From contig OZ020269.1 of NCBI GenBank assembly GCA_963971225.1, forward strand, positions 44,227,264-44,291,263: a stretch of DNA of 64,000 nucleotides, given 5' to 3'. How positions within the stretch are numbered: position 1 is the stretch's first letter; every line of letters begins with the position of its first letter. A program made the translations under genes and the position numbers. Source of the DNA: Melieria omissa (lineage: Eukaryota > Arthropoda > Insecta > Diptera > Ulidiidae). This document shows, piece by piece, positions 53,909 to 63,345 of the stretch. The notes under the pieces are model-generated. The model was not told where the DNA came from. It did no database searches and saw only the letters and a list, made by a program, of their open reading frames with translations.

Positions 53909-54679
53909 CGAGGGCGGATCAATAAGTCCGTGACTTTTTGAATTTCCCTCCTCTTAATTGAAATGGCAACACTGCTTCCGTCAACAGTCATCTGTCAGTT
54001 GACTCTTGTCAAAAATTGAACAAGCTGCGACATTTAGTTTGTTTTTGAAAGCCGCTAATATCAGACTACCGCGTTGACTGAGAAGAAAATGGAAAAAAGT
54101 GAATTTCGTGTGCTCATTAAGCATTATTTTTAGTTTCCATGGCAAAAATCCATGAATTAGGCTACGAATTGCTCCCTCATCCCGCTCGTTCACCTGATCT
54201 AGCCCCAAGTGACTATTTCTTGTTCCCAAACTTGAAGAAATGGCTCGGCGGAAAGCATGAGCATAATAAAATTGCATACACAAAGAGCAATTTCAATTTC
54301 AAAAAGCAAATCTTTCGTATTACAGTTAATTATATTGAAACCTATTGAATTATTACAACAAATACATATCTATCTAAAGATATTTATTTTCCCAAACAAA
54401 TGCGTACTGCTTGTTTCGAAAAAGTAGTAAGAAAATTAGGTATTAAATTTACTACCAAAACCAACAGAAAATCGCATCGGGGTAACACGGTCAAACAGAC
54501 TTAATGTACCACTGACAGCTCGAAAAAAGAGTGTCGCTACTTAGAGTATACTTTGTGTCGCAGCTTGTTCAATTTTTGACAAGAGTCAACTGACAGATGA
54601 CTGTTGACGGGAGCAGTGTTGCCATTTCAATTAAGAGGTGGGAAATTCAAAAAGTCACGGACTTATTGACCCGCCCTCG
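53909..54679 (+). mobile_element. mariner-derived element with 124-bp TIRs
   Basis: 53909-54032 and 54556-54679 are inverted repeats of 124 bp with about four mismatches, starting CGAGGGCGGATCAATAAGTC. TA flanks (53907-53908, 54680-54681). Inside is a tiny transposase remnant: MEKSEFRVLIKHYF, a stop, then HELGYELLPHPARSPDLAPSDYFLFPNLKK (third Asp region). Everything between was deleted. Confidence 0.87.
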
Positions 54680-54681
54680 TA

Positions 54682-55123
54682 TTCCATTTAAAAGATTTGA
54701 ATTGCATGGGCGGTGCCACACCACCTTGTTCAATACCCACACCATTCCCTCGGTCGAAGGACATGATTAAATAGTACTTAAGTTTGTACCAAATTTAATT
54801 GATGTGTGACTTATGGTTCCAAAGTTATTGTCCAAAAATAAATTGTGGTGGTGCCACGCCTCGTTTTCCCGACGAAGTATCCACGTTCGTCCAATCGTTT
54901 TCAAGTTTTAAGCAGCCGAACGAACCATGATTCATTTTTATATGTATAGATATATGGTATAAATAATGATATACATCAACATTTTGCATGAACGAATCTA
55001 TTGAATTATTGAAAAGATTACACCAGTGCAAGACTGACAAATTTTTATAAGCAAATGAACCGGTATCTTATAGATGCATATGCTAAAAATGTAAAAAAAA
55101 CTATCTCAATGCGTTTTTTAATA
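54682..55123. repeat. Diverged repeat, right copy, and AT-rich DNA
   Basis: About 54735-54860 mirrors 53690-53810 (CATTCCCTCGGTCGAAGGA, GATTAAATAGTA, GTACCAAATTTAATTGATG). The rest up to the ATAT at 55124-55127 has no recognised feature. Confidence 0.5.
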
Positions 55124-55127
55124 ATAT

Positions 55128-55564
55128 TGAAACGATAAGGCACTCTGTGCTGAATGCTTTTCTATGCACGATTGCTTTTCCAAGCATACTTTTAGGCATG
55201 CACTTTGAAGTACAGCAAATTTGGTATAATTTGCTTGGTACAGTCCGATATGGCAAGGATGGTTCGCGAAAGGTGATGAGCTTTGCTAGAACAATCGAGA
55301 TAGAAAGTACAACTGGAATGTGCAAGAAACTTCGGCGCGATAAGAAAACTAGTATAAAAGCAGCACTGGCAGCGCAAGGAGTGGAGTCTGTGTTGAGCCA
55401 GCAATGGGGAAACATGCAATAGTAGTAGTGTAAAGTAGAACAAGTGTAAATTTGTAAATAAAGCGATTGTTGGTTTTTGACTGCGTTTGCGCTGAATAAT
55501 TCAAGTGGTTTTATTTTCAAACACAATCCAAAAACGAACTCAGAGAACTTGGATTTTCGTAACA
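55128..55564 (+). repeat. Solo LTR of a related gypsy subfamily
   Basis: Starts TGAAACGATAAGGCACTCTG and ends TTCGTAACA, with ATAT at 55124-55127 and 55565-55568. U5 contains AATAAAGCGATTGTTGGTTT and GACTGCGTTTGCGC, like the LTR of copy A. No internal region is adjacent, so it is a recombined solo LTR. Gypsy copy C starts exactly at its right ATAT. Confidence 0.85.
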
Positions 55565-55568
55565 ATAT

Positions 55569-56061
55569 TGTTACGAATACTAGTTCTAGTGGGCTGATAC
55601 GTATCACTGGATTGTGCAATTTGAAAATAAAACAACTTTAATTATCCAAACGCAGTCAATAAAAACCAACTATCACTTAATTTCACAGATTCACACTTCA
55701 CTGGCTTTATACTTAATTGGCACCTTCACTAGTCAAAATCAGACTGACTCCCTGCCCCGTGCCTGGCTGCCTTTTATGCCTGTCCGGTTATCGCGCAGGC
55801 GTTCTCGCACATTCCAGAGTGGACTAAAGGTTTCCATGATGACCGCGAGCCATTATTGCCAGGTTGGACTAAAAGTAGCCATCATTGCCAGGTTGGACTA
55901 AAAGTTGCCATCATTGCCAGGTTGGACTAAAAGTTGCCATCATTGCCAGGTTGGACTAAAAGTTTCCCTTATTATCGCGGCCGTCGTTGCCAGATTGAAT
56001 TATAGCACGGTGCGTAGCGACAGGGTTGCTTTGCACAGCGACAGACTGTCTTATCGTTACA
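55569..56061 (-). repeat. gypsy copy C 3' LTR with expanded minisatellite
   Basis: 493 bp. It holds four tandem copies of a 29-bp unit with TTGCCAGGTTGGACTAAAAG (55857-55970); the 5' LTR of the same element has two. It also lacks 21 bp found in the other LTR (the TTGTTTGCTTAATTACTCC section). Confidence 0.92.
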
Positions 56062-56072
56062 CTGGCCACCAC

Positions 56073-57345
56073 TTAGACTTGCTCGTTCCGAACAAGTGCC
56101 GAGGCTCCACTGTGAAAAGGCGCCAGGCGCTCCAAATGGACTACCTTCAGCTTAGCGCCTCTATTGCTGCAACGTTGAATCCTGTATACCACGTCGCTAA
56201 TCCTAGTCACGACTTCGTACGGTCCTTCCCATGACGCTTGAAGTTTCGGAGACAAACCTTTCCTCCGCTGCGGGTTGTAGAGCATTGCCAGATCACCTTC
56301 TTGGAACCCTGCTGAGTTGGCCCGTAGATCATATCTGGCTATCACCTTATCGCTGACCAGTTTGGTGCGGCTTCTTATAAACTGGTGAATTTCCTCCAGT
56401 TCCGCTCGCTTATTGACCACGTAGTCCGTCTTAGCGCCTCCCGTCGTGCTGACTACCCCGAACTTCAAATCAGCGGGTAACCGCAACTCTGTGCCGAACA
56501 CTGCTCGGGCTGGAGTGAGTGATGTCGTGTCGTGCGGGGCTGACCTATACGCTATCAGGAACAGGGGGATATGCGTGTCCCAATCCTTTTGATTCCTGCC
56601 TACCACTTTCCGCAGGTATTCTTCCAGTGTCCGGTTGAAGCGCTCCAACATGCCGTCGGACTGTGGGTGCAAAGGAGTGGTACGGGTTTTCTTTATCCCC
56701 AGCAGCTCACACACTTTCTTGAATACCGCAGACTCGAAATTCCGGCCTTGATCTGAGTGCAACTCCAACGGAACTCCGAACCTGGCTACCCAGTTGTTTA
56801 TCAGCTTTTCCGAGATCGTAGTGGCCTCCTGGTTTGGAATAGGGTACACTTCGGGTCATTTGCTAAAGTAATCCATTACCACCAGCACATATTTGTTGCC
56901 TTGAGTGCTAGTTGGGAATGGGCCGGCGACGTCCATAGCAATCCGTTGGAGAAATCAAATCCGGCCTCGAGATTTTCTTGTCGGCCCTTTCGCGGTTTTG
57001 GTGATGCCTAGGTGCCCTCCACCCGAGTCGTTATGGTATGCCTCAATGACCTGGTTGATTCTGCATTTCGGGACTACCATTAGGGAGTTGCTGGTCCGAC
57101 CATCCTCGCTCTCCCATTCGCGAACGGGCTTTCGCCGGCCATCTCATGCCAGTCCGGACGTGCCCCTTGCTCCTTGCCTTCGACGATTTTTGCAAGATCC
57201 GCATCCTCACGCTGGTCTTTCTGAAGCCTTTCCGCAAGCCAATCTTCCTCCTGTAAAACTCTTACTGACCGAAAATCCACAATTTGTCCCTCGGTTTCGG
57301 CTTGCGAATTATGCCTGCGATCGGTTTTGCACAAATGGTGTGGCA
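56073..57345 (-). pseudogene. gypsy copy C integrase region
   Basis: From 57345 downward: FRSVRVLQEEDWLAERLQKD (pre-integrase segment), then a damaged zinc domain with frame changes. Next is the TGA at the YFSK position (plus 56858-56860), shared with copy B. The core is open from 56849: ELHSDQGRNFESAVF (second Asp), HPQSDGMLERFNRTLEEYL (Glu) and the GPY/F-type end WEGPYEVVTRISD. Copy C thus keeps the core that copy B lost. Confidence 0.9.
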
Positions 57346-58821
57346 GAGCATCAGCCCTTGGCGACGTTTGCTGTCCGGAACGCTTTTCTCTCAGATGGTA
57401 GTCCCGTGATATGTGGCCTTGCTTGCCCCGTCGCCAGCAACTGACTCTAGATGACACTGCCCGCAGCCCCGCTGGTGCCTCCGAGCTCACTGTCTGGGTT
57501 TGCGTGACACGTCCAGATTGGGCTCGACGCCTTTCCGCAGATGAATGTTGAAAACTTCCCCTCCAGGCCACCTCAAACGTCATCGCGCTGGTCACCATCT
57601 CTTTAAATGTCGGCTTGCCCATCATCAACAAACTGCGACGTGTCTCTGGGTCATGAAGACCCTCAATAAATGACTCAATCTTCATCCTCTCGAGGTCATC
57701 AGCGCCGAATTTCGGGTAACACAACTGTACGAGCCGCTCAATGTCTGCTGCATATGTCTGCAGCGTCTCGTTGGCTCTTTGCCTACGGCTCTTCAGCTCG
57801 CAATAATACAGTTTTTTGTTGTGCTCGTCACTGTATCTGGCTGCCAGCGCCCTTACGACGGTCTCGTAATCAACCCTCAAACCTTCCGGAACTGTTTTTA
57901 TCACCTCAGCCACAGGACCTCTTAGAGCCAGTATCAGACTCCGACCTTTCCTTACATTAGTCCACTGACTCTCCAAAGCAGCCATCTCGAATTGTAGTTT
58001 GAATGTGTCAAACGACGTAGTACCATCATAAGTAGGCACTTCTAAGGCAAAACTTTCCTCAACTGACTGCACCCTTGCTCGCAGGTGTACCTATCTAACA
58101 CGCTCGTAGATTTTTCTGTTCACCGAGTCTTCCACTACTATCAACTCGTTTGTTCAGGGAATCATCAAGATCGTTAGCACGTTTGTTCAGGGAATCATCC
58201 ATGTCGCCAACTCGTTTGTTCAGGGAATCATCCAGGTCGTCGACTCGTTTATCCAAGTGCTCTACCCGCGTCTCCAGGTGCTCGCCTTTCCCATTAATCC
58301 TGTCTGAGATTTCCTCCACTTTCTGCTCCAAGCGCGCAGAATTTTCCTGAAGCTCGATTTCCATTCGCTCTGCCACTTGCGCCGATATTTCCTGGGTCGC
58401 CGTTTCCATTTTCGCTGCCATTTCTCGATTTGTAGATTCCAGCTTCGCTGACATTGCTCGATTTGCAGTCTCGACTTTTGCCGAAATTTCGAGATTCGTA
58501 GTTTCCAGCTTCGCTGCCATTTCACGGTTGGAAGTCTCGAACATGCCTTTAAGTGCAACCATTAACTGGCTCATGTCCAATGCTTGTAGTGGCGCAGCCG
58601 CTGCAGCCGTACTTTGCACCGACGCAGCAGCAGCAGGCGATTCCTCCACCTTGGCCGACGCCTCCAGCTCTTGCACTCCGAACTCGTGCACAGTCCAATC
58701 GACGCCTCGTGCCTCACATGCTTCTCGCAAGCGCAACTGCAACTCCACCTTTCCGCCAGCAGTCGGCAAATTCCAGGCAGCCAGCTCCTTCTTCAGCTGG
58801 TCTACCTTCAGCAGCTCGAGT
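57346..58821 (-). pseudogene. gypsy copy C gag
   Basis: Same order as copy B: SAP-like start (NLPTAGGKVELQLRLREA), coiled-coil repeats (58558-58130), a break near 58095-58075 where the frame changes, then the capsid-like region (TFKLQFEMAALESQW, FIEGLHDPETRR). The zinc knuckle is damaged (CWRRGKQGHISRDY: one Cys to Arg, last Cys to Tyr). The first two codons lie at 59352-59347, beyond the inserted MITE. Confidence 0.9.
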
Positions 58822-58825
58822 TTAA

Positions 58826-59344
58826 CCCTTTCGGTACTTCTTTTTTGTTTTTAACTTTGAAAATGATTCTTTTCCATTTTATTACTGTTTAAGCCTACAT
58901 AATGAATAATCAAAAGTCATTTTTTAAAATATTGTTCGAAAAAGTTGCTTTTGGGCATCATGAAATATGGCATAGTAAGAAATAAAAAAAATCGTACAGC
59001 CTTAGTGAACTATATTTGGGATCTAACTTTTTTTACACTTACTAAAGCAATAAATACCTACTAGATTACTCACATAAACCTATAAAATAAATTGATTTTT
59101 GTAATAGAATAAATAAAAGTACGAAATGACCTCTTTTTGTAAAATACGCAGCTCGATAGGACTGCGCACTTTCTGAACCCTTACAATTTACTTGGTACAC
59201 TAATCAAAATATTTGTTTCATTATTTGGTATAAAAACCTTCACAGAAAAATACAAAAATTTCAAAATATAGTATCCACGAGTTTTTGACCTAAAACAGGC
59301 ACTAAAAAGAGACTATGCCATATGGCATAGAATAACCGAAAGGG
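58826..59344. mobile_element. piggyBac-like MITE, copy 2, in gypsy gag codons 2-3
   Basis: 519 bp, CCCTTTCGG ends, TTAA at 58822-58825 and 59345-59348. Copy B shows the empty site ATGGTTAAACTCGAG with a single TTAA, which proves the insertion and its duplication. It is nearly identical to copy 1 at 15447-15964, in reverse orientation. Confidence 0.93.
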
Positions 59345-59429
59345 TTAACCATGTCTGCGTTTTTATAATTTTATCAATTAATTTTTTTTTTTGTTTATTT
59401 ATTTAATTTTTTTTCTCTTCAGTCGCACA

Positions 59430-59447
59430 ATCCCACTTCTGACACCA
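59430..59447 (-). promoter_or_regulatory. Primer binding site of gypsy copy C
   Basis: Minus strand reads TGGTGTCAGAAGTGGGAT, identical to copies A and B. Confidence 0.8.
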
Positions 59448-59449
59448 AA

Positions 59450-59905
59450 TGTTACGAATACTAGTTCTAGTGGGCTGATACGTATCACTGGATTGTGCAA
59501 TTTGAAAATAAAACAACTTTAATTATCCAAACGCAGTCAATAAAAACCAACTATCACTTTATTTCACAGATTCACACTTCACTGTCTATACACTTAATTG
59601 TTTGCTTAATTACTCCGTGTGGCACCTTCACTAGTAAAAATCAGACTGACTCCCTGCGCCGTACCTGGCTGCCTTTTGTACCTGTCTGGTTATCGCGCAG
59701 GCGTTCTCGCACATTCCAGAGTGGACTAAAGGTTTCCATGATGACCGCGAGCCATCATTGCCAGGTTGGACTAAAAGTAGACATTATTGCCAGGTTGGAC
59801 TAAAAGTTTCCCTTATTATCGCGGCCGTCGTTGCCAGATTGAATTATAGCACAGCGCGTAGCGACAGGGTTGCTTTGCACAGTGACAGACTGTCTTATCG
59901 TTACA
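59450..59905 (-). repeat. gypsy copy C 5' LTR
   Basis: 456 bp; minus-strand start TGTAACGATAAGACAG and end AGTATTCGTAACA. Two copies of the 29-bp TTGCCAGGTTGGACTAAAAG unit. Confidence 0.93.
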
Positions 59906-59909
59906 ATAT

Positions 59910-60225
59910 TTTTTGACCTGCAGCCGATGGTGTTGTCAGATTGAGTTCCACGTACTAACTAAACTCCTCGATACAACACTTTTCTTAGCCTACCCCGCTC
60001 CCGGAACCTGCTGACCGCGAATTATGTTATGTGCCCGTGAACCGTTGCTGGCTTTGCTACGACCACCCGAACTCCGCTGATTACGCAGAACGTGCGCAGT
60101 ATAGGGTTTCGTCGGTTCGATAACCGACCAGCGCGAACGGTTGCTGTTCATAGTTGCACCGTCAGCACTTATCGGCAGCCACAATCCAGATGTGCGCTAC
60201 ACTCACTTAGGCGGTCGGGTTAACT
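59910..60225 (-). repeat. Probable errantivirus 3' LTR
   Basis: On the minus strand a purine-rich GGATGGGAGA tract (60226-60235) is followed by AGTTAACCCGACCG, matching the AGTTA start of gypsy-type LTRs. The far end is undefined; gypsy copy C's ATAT flank abuts at 59906-59909. Confidence 0.5.
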
Positions 60226-60249
60226 TCTCCCATCCTCAAGTGTGAGCCG

Positions 60250-60573
60250 TCCTCAGTTCTCCTTAAACCATCGATTACCGCCTGAAGGGTGTGCTGTTGA
60301 CGTCTCAACATCCAGTGTACTGATGAAAACCACAGTGCCAGACATCACCGAACTTGTAGTCGGTCTCACCTTTATTCCCTCGATGTGGCGCAAGTTGTCA
60401 ATATTCACCTTGTGGACGTATGGCATGCTCAGTATTTTCTGATGGTCGGTGATGTTAAGCAACGATGGTATCATAGTGCCTGGTGTCTTCCTCACAATGT
60501 TATTTTGATTGACAGACAGATGCGTTGATGCGAACCTTGTCATAGAATGTGAGTAAAAATGAGCCGGTGACAA
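60250..60573 (-). pseudogene. Errantivirus env, C-terminal part
   Basis: An open frame with LLNITDHQKILSMPYVHKVN and IDNLRHIEGIKVR resembles the region after the F-like core of errantivirus envelope proteins. It is separated from the upstream env part by the P element. No clear transmembrane segment is visible in what remains. Confidence 0.6.
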
Positions 60574-60608
60574 GCTTTTCGGGACCGTCTCCTTCCTTAA
60601 TATTGACT

Positions 60609-61389
60609 CATGTTGAAATAAACAAGGTGAAGTGAGTAGCTGACAGTTTTGTCAACCCATACCCTTATTTTGAAACATAGCAATTGACAACCAATTTTGC
60701 TTTGACATTGAGAGAATATTTTTAAACCCACTCAAAACGTTAAATCGAAAATATTGTGTTTAAAAATTTTGATCGCGGAAAAAATGCCAAGTACGTGCTG
60801 TTCGTGCAAGACAGCACACGGCAACGAAGTGCCCATGTTTTCAATACCAACGGATGAGGAGCGGAGGAAGAAATGGAAAGGCGTGTGCGGAGTGCAGTTC
60901 ACGACTTCTTCTAAGGTGTGCGCGCTCTATTTTAATTCTGCACAAATAAAATCATCTGCACCTAAACGAAGGCAACTGCATCCAGATGCAGTTCCATCAA
61001 AAAAGTTGCCACATCCTCCCGCAACAATGTTTTTTTACATGTTTTACATAAATGTTAATCGTTTTTTAGTAAAGCATGTGACGTTGTGCTACGACATACC
61101 TATTTATTTTTGGTTTCATATTTGTTTATTATTTAATACCAATAATTATGCAGCGCGGGGACGGGACCTGCCACCACGGCAACGAATCGGAATAATCTTA
61201 CCTACAACGCACTACAATAATAATTAAATTTAATTTTTTATACACCAGGCATAAGTGGGTTAATGCGAAGAAAGAAGAAGACTTTCATGTTTTGAGAGAA
61301 TTTATTTTGAAAACGTCAGTTTTTCAAAAGCTATCTTGTCAAAATAAGGGTATGTCATCTACTCGCTTCACCTTGTTTATTTCATCATG
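60609..61389 (+). mobile_element. P element, internally deleted, with THAP exon
   Basis: The right TIR (complement) reads CATGATGAAATAAACAAGGT; its first 13 bases equal the canonical P-element end as I know it. The left TIR is CATGTTGAAATAAACAAGGT, and both continue through GAAG.GAGTAG and CATACCCTTATTTTGA. The 8-bp duplication ATATTGAC lies at 60600-60607 and 61390-61397 (one extra T on the left). At 781 bp it is far shorter than a complete P element (about 2.9 kb). Confidence 0.88.
60784..61029 (+). pseudogene. P-element THAP domain (fragment 3)
   Basis: From 60784: MPSTCCSCKTAHGNEVPMFS (first Cys pair), IPTDEERRKKWKGVCG (conserved Trp), SSKVCALYFNSAQIK, then RRQLHPDAVPSKKLPHPP with the AVP of THAP. 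The zinc-binding His of the CSxHF motif is Tyr here, so zinc binding is probably lost. The frame runs on to 61227 in unrelated residues. In intact P transposase this domain binds the P-element DNA ends. Confidence 0.82.
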
Positions 61390-61679
61390 ATATTGACAGT
61401 TGTCATAAATGATAATGACGGTGATTTAGCCAAATGCTGCAATGAGCGACATCTCCAGAACACCACTGCTGCGCACATGTCGCCCGTGGCAGTTCATTGC
61501 AAGAGACTGACATGATCGTAGGACTACACTTTCCAATAACCACCACCCATTTGCCGCATTCTGCTACATTCTTATAAGCTATGTTGAGTGTTGCCCATTC
61601 TTTGGAACGATGAAAAAAATTATTTTCTTACACACTAAACTTAGGCTTAGGGTATCTTATTATAAAGTGCAACATATTC

Positions 61680-62409
61680 TTATTTTGCAGGACTTTTAAC
61701 TACATTTGCAACTTTCATTGATTCTGTCATGCTAACTTTTGTAAATTGCTCATCGATTATATTTTTCATATCGCTACTGTTAAATATTGTTGGGTTTACA
61801 ATTCCAACCTTCGCAAATGTTATAGTCAACATTAAATTCTCTAATTCTGTAATCAACATTGTATTTCTTGCCAACAAAATTTCATATAGATGGCCAGTAT
61901 CAACCTGTTTTCTCTTTGCTTTCTTTATTAAAATGTTCGCACTTTCTTATAGCCTATTGAACTGTTTCTGTGCCTCTGTGTTAATATCAACCTGCCTATT
62001 TCTGAGTCAATGAGCTGTTTCTGTTCGAATCTTATCTGTACAAAGTCGTCAAAGTCTGGTGTCCCAGCGATTGCCTTCAGAGCTGAGCCCAGAAAGTTTC
62101 TCGTCTGTCTATGATGCAAGTCCATTGCTGCCAAAAGGGTGTCCAGATGTGTCGTGTCCGCGTCCAACAACTTTTTCATATCTGAATCCGGGAATTGGTC
62201 CGTCCTATGGTTTCTGCCCTAATTTTCACATATATGGTCAGGTTCGTAGTGTGGCATAGGTAATCAAAATCCTGCCAATTATAGCGTATACATTCATAAC
62301 AGGGATGTAATCGGAATGCGTGAATTCGATCAACTACGAAAGTGTCATAGTCGTCTTTAGAAGCAGCGTGAGTAGAATCCTGTAGAGAAACAAAAGGTGC
62401 ATTTAGCAA
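61680..62409 (-). pseudogene. Errantivirus env, N-terminal and F-like part
   Basis: Three overlapping frames. 62409-62176 holds a Cys-containing surface-type segment (LHPCYECIRYNWQDFDYLCH). 62179-61928 has an RQTR cleavage-like site followed by NFLGSALKAIAG, like baculovirus-F-type fusion subunits. 61877-61680 continues with LENLMLTITFAKVG. Frame changes and stops separate the parts. Homology to errantivirus env is by motif only. Confidence 0.65.
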
Positions 62410-62574
62410 ACTTCCCTCTCATCCAGCTCTTACGTACTATGTAATTTTCTTAGCGTAAATTGTCCTTGTGGACCATCCTCCCATTAATGAGGACTGACGT
62501 CTCTAGGTCCGCCTCTACAGTTCCTTCAATATCAAGGGAGTCAGCTTGTTCCGTAACCTTCTGTTCGTTTTTAA

Positions 62575-63345
62575 TCACACTCTTCCCCCAGGCCGAAAAA
62601 CCCTGTTCTGCCTCGTCTCATTACATCGTGTCAACTTAACCTCTTTTGCACTTTGAACCTTTCCTCTTATTTCTTCCTGAAATCCTGGTGGAGCCCAATG
62701 GATAATGTCGATAGGTTTTTTATTAGTGACAGAGTGAATGCTTCTATTGTACTCTATAGGTGCCTCTAGGATCAAATTAACGGTGTCATCTTCCCTTTTC
62801 TCCAATTTAAGGCATCGGGCAATCTCTAAGAGCGTGCTGTGGAAACTTTTCAACTGCCCGTTAGACGTGCTGTACAGAGGTGGAGCATTTCCCACCTGAA
62901 TGTTGTAGCGATTCTCGAGGAGAGACAGAATCGTCTGCGAATTCAGCAATGGCTCGTTATCGCAAAAAATCGTCTTGACATCCGCGTAGACGTTCAACAC
63001 CTCAAACATCGCTTTCTACACATCCATTATTGTTCGTGACGATATCGGTACAACGACAGCAAATGTTGCAAATTTATCGCCGCACGTAAAAAAATACCCC
63101 CTATCTGTGGAAAAATATCGATGTGTAGCATCTCGCCTGCAAACGAAGAAATTCGCGTCTCCCCTAACACATGTCTCCTCGGATGCCGGTCATACTTAGC
63201 CTTTGTACAAACCTTGCAATTTGCAACTACTTCATTAACTATCCTAGTCATCTTAGGGAAAAATAATCTTGGAAAATTTGTTTCACATTCTCCTGCGCAG
63301 CTATATGGGCGCGACTGTGTTCTGCTATGTCTATTTCATTTTGTT
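62575..63345 (-). pseudogene. Errantivirus integrase
   Basis: The zinc domain (63345-63190) has EHSRAHIAAQENVKQIF and NCKVCTKAKYDRHPRR (HHCC). The core start is GEMLHIDIF (first Asp) near 63130, then a frame break. IFCDNEPLLNSQTI holds the second Asp. The expected Glu region reads STSNGQLKSFHSTLLEIARC: the usual Glu is Lys, so the catalytic triad is lost. The core ends in PIEYNRSIHSVTNKKPIDI and a basic C terminus. Confidence 0.82.

Larger units (their letters stand above)
55569..59905 (-). mobile_element. Ty3/gypsy (mdg3-like) retrotransposon copy C
   Basis: Minus-strand copy with 5' LTR at 59450-59905 and 3' LTR at 55569-56061; ATAT flanks at 55565-55568 and 59906-59909. Gag is interrupted by a piggyBac-like MITE at codon 3. 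A deletion near 57345 fuses the gag end to the integrase N terminus, removing PR, RT and RNase H. The integrase core and C terminus remain. Confidence 0.93.
59910..63345 (-). mobile_element. Errantivirus (env-bearing gypsy) fragment
   Basis: On the minus strand: integrase (63345-62575), an env-like gene (62409-61680 and 60573-60250) and a probable 3' LTR starting at 60225. A P element (60609-61389) interrupts env. Gag, protease and RT are absent. Errantiviruses are endogenous insect retroviruses; this one is fragmentary with many breaks. Confidence 0.78.
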
